From Coriobacteriales bacterium (GTDB lineage: Bacteria > Actinomycetota > Coriobacteriia > Coriobacteriales > UBA8131): a stretch of DNA of 5,613 nucleotides. Within the stretch, counting starts at the first letter, position 1. Each line of letters starts with the position of its first letter. Under the pieces are notes generated by a model that was not told the origin of the DNA, did not search any database, and saw only the letters and a program-made list of their open reading frames with translations. The DNA is taken from contig JAIRQI010000141.1 in the NCBI GenBank assembly GCA_031256575.1, forward strand, positions 1 to 5,613. The letters are read 5' to 3'. The position numbers were made by a program, and so were the translations under genes. Positions 1 through 5,613 of the stretch are shown here, in pieces.

Positions 1-24
1 CTCTCCGCCACATCGCAATCATCC

Positions 25-38
25 TCACTCGACAGTGA
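25..38. promoter_or_regulatory. Small palindrome over the copA -35 (possible operator)
   Basis: TCACTCGACAGTGA is a perfect 5-bp inverted repeat (TCACT/AGTGA) around a 4-nt centre, and it covers the candidate -35 hexamer. A repressor bound here would block the promoter. It does not match the CopY box (TACAnnTGTA), and the arms are short enough to arise by chance, so no regulator can be named. Confidence 0.2.
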
Positions 39-58
39 CCACCTGCAAAGACTAGAAT
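29..58 (+). promoter_or_regulatory. Candidate sigma70-type promoter of copA, possibly leaderless
   Basis: TCGACA (29-34) and TAGAAT (53-58) each match the -35 and -10 consensus at five of six positions, with an 18-nt spacer. The -10 ends six bases before the copA ATG, so transcription would begin at or within a base or two of the start codon. No Shine-Dalgarno sequence is visible in 45-64, which fits leaderless initiation. Seen: the hexamers, the spacing and the missing SD. Inferred: promoter activity and the start point. Confidence 0.45.
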
Positions 59-64
59 AAACTC

Positions 65-2737
65 ATGGCAACAACTATCAGCATACCGATTGGTGGCATG
101 ACCTGTGCGGTCTGTGCCCAGCGCATCGAAAAGACCCTGCTCAAGCTGAGTGGAGTCATCGAGGCCACAGTCAACTACGCCAGTGAAAAGGCTATCGTCA
201 GTTACGACCGCAATCTGACCAACATCGATGCCATGCGCCAGGCCATCGAGAAGCTGGGCTACCAGCCCTTATCCACATCTCTATCAGATTCGCTGGCAGC
301 AGACCAAGCCTATCACAGCCAGGAGCTACGGCGCGGTTGGATAAAATTCGCTTTTGCGGTGCTAGTCACCTTGCCTTTACTGTACCTGGCGATGGTGCCC
401 ATGCTGCCATCTGCGGTCACTCTGCCTTACCCTGACTTTTTACACCCGAACAGCCAGCCTCTGGCAAACGCTTTGACCCAACTGCTACTCTGCCTGGTTG
501 CTGTTGCAATCGGTTATCGCTTCTACATCGACGGATTCAAGGCGTTGATTGCCCTGTCTCCGAGCATGGACACCTTGATTGCCCTGGGTACCAGCGCAGC
601 ATTGATTTTCAGCACGGTCAACACCTGCGCAATCTACCTCGGCCGCCACCATCTGGTGCATAGCCTGTACTTTGAAGCGGCGGCTACCATCATCACCCTG
701 ATTCTGCTGGGACGAAACCTCGAAGCGATGAGCAAAGGGCGAGCTAGCGAGGCCATCAAGACGCTGATGCGCCTGGCTCCCCAGACGGCCCTGCTGCTGC
801 GCGACGAGCGCGAGATTGAAACTCCAATCGACCAGGTTGAGCCTGGCGACATCGTCTTGGTACGCCCCGGGGCGCGAATTCCGGTCGACGGGCAGATTAT
901 CGAGGGCGTCAGCGCGGTTGACGAGAGCATCCTCAGCGGAGAGAGTCTTCCTGTGGATAAGACCGTCGGCGACTCGGTATTCGCAGCCACCTTGAATACG
1001 ACTGGCTCACTGCGCTTTGTAGCCGAGAAGGTTGGAGCCGACACCGCTCTCTCCCAGATTGTCGCTGCAGTGGAGGAAGCCCAGGGCCGCAAAGCCCCAA
1101 TCGCCCGCCTGGCCGACCGCGTTGCTGGAATCTTTGTGCCTGTAGTCTGCATCATTGCTGTGCTGGCCGCTCTGGCTTGGTACCTGGCGGCTCGCTTCGG
1201 AGTAATCGGCTTGCCAGAGAACACCGATGCCTTGTCGTTTGCCATGAATATTCTGATATCGGTCTTGGTCATCGCCTGTCCCTGTGCCTTAGGGTTGGCA
1301 ACCCCGGTAGCCATCATGGTAGGTACCGGAAAAGGGGCCGAGTTAGGCATTCTGATTCGAAGTGGGGAGGCTCTAGAGAAGGCCGGGAACATCGATACTG
1401 TGGTTTTGGATAAGACCGGAACCGTTACCACAGGCCGGCCAACACTGACTGAAGTAATACCAGCAGCGGGTTTCTCACGTTGGAGCAAACTGGCTGAGGC
1501 AGCCAGGACTAGCGACATTTTGGCTGCTACAAGCGAGCCGAAACAGCTAGCCACTTCCGCAGCATGCCAAGCCACCGCTACGCTAACCCTACCCGCAAGC
1601 AGAGAGCCAAGTCAAGCTGCCGCCGCGCCAAGTCAAGCCGCCGCTGCGCCAGGCGGCCAGGCCACCGCGGTCGCGCCAAACCAAGCAACAACCAACGAGC
1701 CGACACAGGCAACCACCACTACAACAAACCTACCTGCTATCGCCGCTGCATGCCAAGCCATCACCCCCGCGCCAGCCCCACCAACAAACTCCGAGCCCAA
1801 CCTAGACAGCTTGCTCTTGCAGCTGGTAGGCGATGACTCAGCCATGCAAGCTCTGGTGCAAAGCGACTCCGATATGGTCTTAAGCCTGGCAGCTTCGGTG
1901 GAGCGTGACTCTGAGCACCCCTTAGCCAAAGCAGTAGTACAAGCCGCTGAGGAGCAGAACCTGACCCTCTGGCCACTTCAGACCTTCGTCGCGGTGCCTG
2001 GCAAGGGGGTCCAAGCCAACATCAACGAGTTTCAGATTCTCGTAGGCAATGCTCTATTCATGCAAGAAGCATTGGTAGATGTCAGTGGCTTCTCCAGTCT
2101 GATTGACGGCTTGACCAGCGAAGGCAAGACTGCGGTGTATGTCGCTGTAGATAATGAGCTGGCGGGCATCTTGGGACTGGCTGACTCAGTCAAACCAACT
2201 GCTCAGGCGGCAATAGAACGCCTACATGAAAAAGGCCTGCAGGTGATACTGATGACGGGAGACAGCCAGCGTACAGCCCAAGCTATCGGCCGCCAGCTAG
2301 GTATCGAGACCGTGGTGGCTGAAGTGCTGCCCGGAGACAAGGCTGCCCAAGTAGCTGAGCTGCGTAACTCAGGACAAAGCGTCGCCATGGTTGGCGATGG
2401 CATCAATGATGCTCCAGCCCTGATTGAGTCTGACCTCGGGCTAGCTATTGGCAGCGGCACCGATATCGCCATCGAATCGGCTGACATCGTCTTGATGCGC
2501 AGTGACCCCACAGATGTCCCACGAGCCATCGAACTCTCGCGCTTGACCTTGAGGGCAATCAAGCAGAACCTCTTCTGGGCCTTCGCCTTCAACACGGTAG
2601 CAATCCCGATTGCCGCAGGCCTGCTCTACATATTTGGCGGCCCCTTGCTGAACCCAATTATCTCGGCTCTGGCTATGAGCATCAGCTCGCTGACAGTGAT
2701 GGGCAATGCCTTGCGCTTAAAAGCCAAGCGTATCTGA
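65..2737 (+). CDS. copA: Cu+-exporting P1B-type ATPase CopA with a large linker insertion
   Basis: This inner-membrane pump uses ATP to export cytosolic Cu+ for copper detoxification. The 890 residues hold every hallmark in order: one N-terminal heavy-metal-binding domain with GMTCAVC (11-17), about eight membrane segments (roughly 92-111, 137-155, 167-192, 202-219, 353-375, 391-420, 836-858, 861-883), the actuator-loop SGES (291-294), the transport motif CPC (405-407), phosphorylation motif DKTGT with Asp449, nucleotide-domain SEHPL with His618, PGKGV (645-649), TGD (731-733) and GDGINDAP (777-784). MxxSS in the last helix (871-875) supports Cu+ specificity. The usual YN of the preceding helix is FN here (842-843). 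Asp449 and His618 are 169 residues apart, against roughly 40 in typical family members, because of an Ala/Gln/Thr/Pro-rich insertion. The protein is otherwise intact and probably functional. ATG 65 begins the metal-binding domain directly, but it has no SD. thrC follows after 30 nt. Confidence 0.95.
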   Translation: MATTISIPIGGMTCAVCAQRIEKTLLKLSGVIEATVNYASEKAIVSYDRNLTNIDAMRQAIEKLGYQPLSTSLSDSLAADQAYHSQELRRGWIKFAFAVLVTLPLLYLAMVPMLPSAVTLPYPDFLHPNSQPLANALTQLLLCLVAVAIGYRFYIDGFKALIALSPSMDTLIALGTSAALIFSTVNTCAIYLGRHHLVHSLYFEAAATIITLILLGRNLEAMSKGRASEAIKTLMRLAPQTALLLRDEREIETPIDQVEPGDIVLVRPGARIPVDGQIIEGVSAVDESILSGESLPVDKTVGDSVFAATLNTTGSLRFVAEKVGADTALSQIVAAVEEAQGRKAPIARLADRVAGIFVPVVCIIAVLAALAWYLAARFGVIGLPENTDALSFAMNILISVLVIACPCALGLATPVAIMVGTGKGAELGILIRSGEALEKAGNIDTVVLDKTGTVTTGRPTLTEVIPAAGFSRWSKLAEAARTSDILAATSEPKQLATSAACQATATLTLPASREPSQAAAAPSQAAAAPGGQATAVAPNQATTNEPTQATTTTTNLPAIAAACQAITPAPAPPTNSEPNLDSLLLQLVGDDSAMQALVQSDSDMVLSLAASVERDSEHPLAKAVVQAAEEQNLTLWPLQTFVAVPGKGVQANINEFQILVGNALFMQEALVDVSGFSSLIDGLTSEGKTAVYVAVDNELAGILGLADSVKPTAQAAIERLHEKGLQVILMTGDSQRTAQAIGRQLGIETVVAEVLPGDKAAQVAELRNSGQSVAMVGDGINDAPALIESDLGLAIGSGTDIAIESADIVLMRSDPTDVPRAIELSRLTLRAIKQNLFWAFAFNTVAIPIAAGLLYIFGGPLLNPIISALAMSISSLTVMGNALRLKAKRI
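1557..1574 (+). repeat. Direct repeat, left copy (partner at 1743-1760)
   Basis: These 18 nt match 1743-1760 at 17 of 18 positions, including an exact 13-mer GCATGCCAAGCCA. The copies are 186 bp (62 codons) apart in the same frame, and both encode AACQA (499-503 and 561-565). They bracket most of the low-complexity insertion, suggesting it grew by in-frame duplication. Confidence 0.7.
1606..1647 (+). repeat. 21-bp tandem repeat, two copies
   Basis: Two adjacent 21-nt units (1606-1626 and 1627-1647) match at 19 of 21 positions and encode PSQAAAA-like heptapeptides. A degenerate continuation (GQAT, NQAT) follows. The unit is a multiple of three, so gain or loss of copies would keep copA in frame. 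Confidence 0.75.
1743..1760 (+). repeat. Direct repeat, right copy (partner at 1557-1574)
   Basis: This is the second copy of the 18-nt repeat described at 1557-1574, with one mismatch. It encodes AACQA near the Pro-rich end of the CopA insertion. Confidence 0.7.
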
Positions 2738-2767
2738 AAGACCACATAAAAGAAGGGTTAAACTCCG

Positions 2768-4342
2768 ATGATTGAATCGCCAGCACACCCCGCATATCAA
2801 AACGGCTACATAGATACTCGAGGCCAAACAGCTGAACCGCTGCCCTTCTCCACAGTAATCATCCAGGGACTGGCTACAGGCGGCGGACTCTTCGTCCCGC
2901 AAACCATACCTCAATTGACCATGGCAGAAATCCTTGAGTTGGCCAAGCACCCTTATGCCAGCCAAGCCACCTTCATCTACCATTGCTTTGGCGTTGACTA
3001 TCCAGATGCAGCTATTGAAGTCCTGATGCAGGCATCATATGGTGAGAATTTTACTGCTCCAGAGGTCGCCCCGCTGGTCGAGGCCGCTCCGCAAACCTTT
3101 CTGCTGGAGCTGATGCATGGGCCGACATCGGCTTTCAAGGATATGGCCCTGCAATGCCTGCCGCATTTCTTCAGCGTTGCCCTTCAGTCTAGCCAAGACA
3201 ACGCAATACCCCTGCATTTGATTCTGGTAGCCACTTCCGGAGACACCGGCCCGGCGGCTCAACAAGGTTTCAAAGACCGGCCGCACACCGCTGTCATCGT
3301 TTTCTACCCAAAAGACGGAGTCAGTGATATCCAGAAGCGCCAAATGACCACGCTGGCTGGCCAAAATGTCGGTGCTGTCGGTGTCGAAGGCAATTTCGAC
3401 GACTGCCAGAAGGCAGTCAAGGCCATCTTCGACGACCCAACCTTCGCTGCGACCTTATCTGAGCGAGGGGTCCGGCTCTCGTCAGCCAACTCCATCAACT
3501 GGGGACGCCTACTGCCCCAAGTGGTCTATTTCGTCAGCGCGTACGCCAGGCTAGCCGCCACAGGTTCGCTTTTACCTGGGGATAAAATCGATGTCTGCGT
3601 GCCCACAGGCAACTTCGGACACATTTTAGCGGCTTGGTATGCTCGCCAGCTTGGCGTTCCCATCAGCCATCTGTACTGTGCCAGCAACGACAATCACGTA
3701 TTGACCGATTTTCTGAAAACCGGAGTCTACGATATTTCTGACCGACCATTTAAGCTGACTCCTTCACCTTCCATGGACATTCTGGTATCCAGCAACCTGG
3801 AGCGCCTACTCTTTGAATTGAATGGGCGAAACCCCCTGCTGATTCGACAATGGATGGCTGACTTGGCAAGCAAAGGCAAGTTTCAGGTAGATAGCCAGAC
3901 TTTTGCGGCATTGCAGCAGGTCTTTTGTGCGGATTGGGTGAGCAGCGAAGACAGCCTCAGTACCATTAGAGAGGTCTTTCGAGAAACCGGCTATCTTTTA
4001 GAGCCGCATACTGCTGTAGCATGGAAAGTAGCTGAGCGGCTACGTCCAAGCACCGAACAAGCAGTTCTGATAACAGTCACTGCACACTGGGTGAAGTTCG
4101 TTGAGGATGTCTACCGTGCACTCAACGGACTAAGCCCCGAGCAAGCTTTACCCGAAGAGATAGCATCACTCACAGGGTCACAGCTAGCCACCATGATGCA
4201 AACTGAGTACAAGACCGGCTCACTACCCGCTTACCTGGCTGACCTGGACAAACAACCAATCCGCCACAAAGCCATCTCCGCCAAGACCGACCAAGCAATC
4301 CGCCAAGCCATCATAGACTGGTTAGACGAACACGGCTACTGA
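2768..4342 (+). CDS. thrC: Threonine synthase (PLP-dependent)
   Basis: This cytosolic enzyme converts O-phospho-L-homoserine to L-threonine, the last step of threonine synthesis. Its 524 residues are slightly longer than the ~500 of its subfamily. Visible marks are the N-terminal YIDTRG (14-19) and LATGGGLFVP (35-44), the PLP-lysine motif HGPTSAFKD with Lys124, ATSGDTGPAA (155-164), FYPKDGVSDIQK (179-190), SSANSINWGRL (238-248), the phosphate-binding PTGNFG (279-284), and SPSMDILVSSNLERLLFE (333-350). These are typical of the subfamily I associate with clostridia and actinobacteria. Near the C-terminus the family's Pro-x-Lys-Phe (TAHPAKF or TASPYKF in relatives) reads TAHWVKF (438-444). ATG 2768 is supported by AGAAGGG at 2751-2757, ten bases upstream. 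The 30-nt gap after copA contains no hairpin terminator that I can see, so the two genes are probably co-transcribed. Confidence 0.95.
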   Translation: MIESPAHPAYQNGYIDTRGQTAEPLPFSTVIIQGLATGGGLFVPQTIPQLTMAEILELAKHPYASQATFIYHCFGVDYPDAAIEVLMQASYGENFTAPEVAPLVEAAPQTFLLELMHGPTSAFKDMALQCLPHFFSVALQSSQDNAIPLHLILVATSGDTGPAAQQGFKDRPHTAVIVFYPKDGVSDIQKRQMTTLAGQNVGAVGVEGNFDDCQKAVKAIFDDPTFAATLSERGVRLSSANSINWGRLLPQVVYFVSAYARLAATGSLLPGDKIDVCVPTGNFGHILAAWYARQLGVPISHLYCASNDNHVLTDFLKTGVYDISDRPFKLTPSPSMDILVSSNLERLLFELNGRNPLLIRQWMADLASKGKFQVDSQTFAALQQVFCADWVSSEDSLSTIREVFRETGYLLEPHTAVAWKVAERLRPSTEQAVLITVTAHWVKFVEDVYRALNGLSPEQALPEEIASLTGSQLATMMQTEYKTGSLPAYLADLDKQPIRHKAISAKTDQAIRQAIIDWLDEHGY

Positions 4343-4381
4343 ATCGGTGCTGGTAAGATAGAAGCCTGATGCTGGTTGCCG

Positions 4382-4408
4382 GTGACAAGGCACCAATCGT
4401 CGTATCAT
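4382..4408 (+). promoter_or_regulatory. Weak candidate promoter for the RHH gene
   Basis: GTGACA (4382-4387) and TATCAT (4403-4408) are each one mismatch from the sigma70 hexamers, but the 15-nt spacer is shorter than the usual 16-18. Transcription would start about 30 nt before the RHH start codon, leaving room for its SD. Read-through from thrC is an equally good explanation, because no terminator is evident after thrC. Confidence 0.25.
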
Positions 4409-4431
4409 TTCAGCTCGTCGTTCAAGGAAGC

Positions 4432-4437
4432 AGGAGG
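4432..4437 (+). promoter_or_regulatory. Strong Shine-Dalgarno deciding the RHH start
   Basis: AGGAGG lies nine bases before ATG 4447. It favours that start over the in-frame ATG at 4369, which has no comparable SD and would add 26 residues unlike the family N-terminus. Confidence 0.8.
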
Positions 4438-4446
4438 TCGATCTCT

Positions 4447-4695
4447 ATGGTCAAATCAATAAAAGCTGAGGATTTCGATCGTATTTTTGATGACGGTCAG
4501 AAAGATATCGTTGAATACCTTGACCTATCTTCAGTGCGCCAACCCAATCGGAAAACCCGAAAAGTCAACGTTGATCTACCAGAATGGATGATTAACTCTC
4601 TCGATGCAGAGGCTGAGCGCCTCGCAATAAACCGCCAAGCAGTTATAGAAACCTGGCTAGCTGAGAAAATCGACAGCTTTCACTCAGTTAAGTAA
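4447..4695 (+). CDS. Ribbon-helix-helix protein, BrnA/CopG-like antitoxin
   Basis: This 82-residue protein is probably a dimeric DNA-binding repressor or antitoxin. The N-terminal part (MVKSIKAEDFDRIFDDG and EYLDLS, to about residue 28) resembles the region before the DNA-binding fold in BrnA-family antitoxins. The C-terminal half is a ribbon-helix-helix: a beta strand with alternating side chains TRKVNVDLP (37-45), helix 1 about 46-60 and helix 2 about 62-76 beginning NRQAVIETW. BrnA normally neutralises the BrnT ribonuclease, encoded just upstream in the same operon. Here the upstream gene is thrC and no BrnT-like frame fits the 104-nt gap, so it looks solitary. Hand-counted G+C over 4501-4680 is about 47%, below 58% in a 60-base thrC sample, consistent with acquisition by transfer. 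A plain CopG-type regulator is the alternative. Confidence 0.8.
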   Translation: MVKSIKAEDFDRIFDDGQKDIVEYLDLSSVRQPNRKTRKVNVDLPEWMINSLDAEAERLAINRQAVIETWLAEKIDSFHSVK

Positions 4696-4774
4696 AGCTG
4701 ATGCAATAAACAAATTATCGCTATCAATAACCAAGCCACCAAGCAGGACAGCATGAAGGGTTGAGATACAAGCC

Positions 4775-4802
4775 GAAGAGGCGGCTGGTTAGCCGCCTCT
4801 TC
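4775..4802. terminator. Bidirectional hairpin terminator between convergent genes
   Basis: GAAGAGGCGGCT (4775-4786) pairs perfectly over 12 bp with AGCCGCCTCTTC (4791-4802) around a GGTT loop. It lies 79 nt after the RHH stop and 25 nt beyond the cydB stop, where convergent transcripts meet. The trailing T tracts are weak on both sides (TTAATCCT on +, TTGTATCTC a few bases away on -). It may therefore act as a shared terminator or mRNA-end stabiliser rather than a textbook one-sided terminator. Confidence 0.75.
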
Positions 4803-4827
4803 TTAATCCTCCCCTATATCACCTCAG

Positions 4828-5613
4828 TCAGTAACCTTGACTGATTTCTTCTTCACGAATGCGTCCACGGAAGATGCGGTACAGAATTACGTGATAAATC
4901 AAGACCAGCGGCAAGCCGATGCAGGTGATGATGGTCATTATCAACAAGGTCAACTCTGAGTTCGACGAGTTGAATATGGTCAACGACAGCTCCGGCATAG
5001 CAGCGCCTGGAATGATGAAGTAGGTGAAGACTCCTTGGGGGTTAGCAGCAGCTGGAATCAGGTTCGGGAACAGCGAGGCTGCTGTCATGCCAATCAAGCA
5101 AACCGGTACCAGGTTGACAGCTAAAAAGCTCATCAGGTCATTCTTCTTAGCAATGAAGAAACGTGACACAAACCAACCAACCACACAAAGTGCTGCAAAC
5201 ACATAAGAAAGAGGCATTGCTACCCGGTCAGCGCCGAATTGGGGCATGACAATAAACAAGAACCACACGCCAGCCAGGGTGAATACGACAAACTCAGCAA
5301 TCTGAAAAAGCGAACGCATCTTGCTAGCCCGAGCATGCAGCTCGCTGCCTTCCGGAGCCTTCAAAGCCAGCCAAGCAGCGCCCTGAGTGATACAGGCAAC
5401 TAGGCTCATCACGCCGCAAAGTAGGGCGAAGGGGTTTAGCAGTGAGAAAAAGCCTCCGCGGTAGTCGCCAGCAGCATCTAGAGCTACTCCTTGAATGACA
5501 TTGCCAATAGCGGCTCCAAACAGCAGGGCAGGTACAAAGCTGCCGACAGTAAAGGCGATATCCCAGAACTTCTGCCACTTCAGGTCGTGCCCGCTCATCT
5601 CCACAGCTACTGC
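4828..5613 (-). CDS. cydB: Cytochrome bd ubiquinol oxidase subunit II, C-terminal part
   Basis: CydB is the haem-free partner of CydA in cytochrome bd, the high-affinity, copper-free quinol oxidase of the cytoplasmic membrane. The frame is open to the right edge, and 261 residues are present against about 340-380 for complete homologues. The real start and the N-terminal ~100-115 residues lie outside; the GTG at 5604 and ATG at 5598 are internal codons. Recognisable stretches are KWQKFWDIAFTVGSFVPALL, then LLNPFALLCGV, ITQGAAWLALK, LAGVW, SLFPNLIP, LSLTIFNSSNSELTL and the cytosolic tail YRIFRGRIREEEIS, with about six membrane helices. Between FPNLIP and LSLTI there are about 15 more residues than in the E. 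coli or mycobacterial proteins. No cydX or cydDC follows before the hairpin. cydA is expected upstream, off the window. Confidence 0.93.
   Translation of the reverse strand, partial: AVAVEMSGHDLKWQKFWDIAFTVGSFVPALLFGAAIGNVIQGVALDAAGDYRGGFFSLLNPFALLCGVMSLVACITQGAAWLALKAPEGSELHARASKMRSLFQIAEFVVFTLAGVWFLFIVMPQFGADRVAMPLSYVFAALCVVGWFVSRFFIAKKNDLMSFLAVNLVPVCLIGMTAASLFPNLIPAAANPQGVFTYFIIPGAAMPELSLTIFNSSNSELTLLIMTIITCIGLPLVLIYHVILYRIFRGRIREEEISQGY

Larger units (their letters stand above)
1..60 (+). other. Possible 3' end of an upstream reading frame
   Basis: Frame 1 is open from the window edge to a TAA at 58-60, four bases before the copA ATG. It would encode a Ser-rich hydrophilic tail ending DHLQRLE. 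A stop this close to the next start is typical of translationally coupled operon genes, so an upstream gene may end here. However, all three forward frames are open at the left edge over this short length (frame 2 stops at 53-55, frame 3 at 36-38), so this could be chance. No family can be recognised from the tail. It competes with the reading of this stretch as a promoter. Confidence 0.2.
1505..1804 (+). repeat. Low-complexity, repeat-built insertion inside copA
   Basis: This segment encodes CopA residues about 481-580, an Ala/Gln/Thr/Pro/Ser-rich stretch with no counterpart in ordinary P1B ATPases. A degenerate xQA[A/T/I] motif occurs seven times, at residues 501, 516, 523, 531, 539, 547 and 563. 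An EPx[Q/L] motif starts at Glu491, Glu514, Glu545 and Glu577. Hand counting gives only 12 T in 180 bases over 1621-1800, with C and A dominating the second half, and 47 of 60 G+C over 1621-1680. It sits between the P-domain phosphorylation loop and the N-domain, so it should form a flexible cytosolic loop. It has two Cys (501, 563) and no His, so it does not look like a metal-binding cluster. Confidence 0.85.

Noticed and set aside
634..1575. Long reverse-strand open frame (313 aa) antisense to copA
   Set aside because: It lies wholly inside copA, which has all its catalytic motifs. The translation is Ser/Arg/Ala-rich with no recognisable domain and is an expected codon-bias shadow.
1505..1804. 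Insertion considered as a mobile element or intein in copA
   Set aside because: There are no inverted terminal repeats, transposase, or intein splice motifs (no Cys/Ser start with a His-Asn end). It is purely low-complexity coding sequence.
1564..1836. Forward overlapping frame (90 aa) over the copA insertion
   Set aside because: It is rich in Arg and Pro because of the C/A-rich repeat in a shifted frame. There is no SD or domain, and the copA frame continues unbroken on both sides.
4348..4376. TGCTGGT direct repeat (4348-4354 and 4370-4376) after thrC as a possible operator
   Set aside because: It is only seven bases long with no palindromic structure, and is likely chance.
4369..4446. 26-residue N-terminal extension of the RHH protein from ATG 4369
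   Set aside because: There is no good SD there, the extension does not resemble the family, and AGGAGG nine bases before 4447 supports the shorter protein.
4828..5613. Functional link between copA and cydB as a copper-respiration module
   Set aside because: The genes are convergent, separated by thrC, the RHH gene and a hairpin, so nothing in the layout shows co-regulation.
1..5613. CRISPR array, tRNA/rRNA genes or insertion sequence
   Set aside because: I saw no regularly spaced repeats, RNA-gene cloverleaf, or transposase coding in any gap. The two largest gene-free stretches are 104 and 132 nt.

Overview
The window comes from a bacterium with coding DNA around the mid-50s percent G+C (estimated by hand on sample lines). 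The lineage is not certain. The threonine synthase belongs to the ~500-residue subfamily I associate with clostridia and actinobacteria. The copper ATPase gene has a possible leaderless-type start, which is common in Actinomycetota. I therefore lean towards an anaerobic or facultative actinobacterium or another Gram-positive, with low confidence.

Layout: (1) Positions 1-64 hold a short region with a plausible sigma70-like promoter, a small palindrome and a reading frame that stops at 60. (2) copA (65-2737, +) encodes a complete P1B-type Cu+-exporting ATPase. It carries a very unusual Ala/Gln/Thr/Pro-rich, repeat-built insertion between the phosphorylation loop and the nucleotide-binding domain. 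(3) thrC (2768-4342, +) lies 30 nt downstream and encodes PLP-dependent threonine synthase; it is probably co-transcribed with copA. (4) A small ribbon-helix-helix (BrnA/CopG-like) gene (4447-4695, +) has a strong Shine-Dalgarno and lower G+C than thrC, with no toxin partner beside it in the window. (5) A perfect 12-bp hairpin (4775-4802) separates it from (6) cydB (4828-5613, -), the C-terminal two thirds of cytochrome bd oxidase subunit II, which runs off the right edge; cydA would be expected further right.

The genes do not form one obvious pathway. Copper export and a copper-free quinol oxidase are both respiratory or metal-stress functions, but they are convergently transcribed and separated by a terminator. 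thrC is a housekeeping gene and the RHH gene looks acquired. I see no convincing new multi-gene system. The most distinctive signal is the ~130-residue insertion inside CopA.
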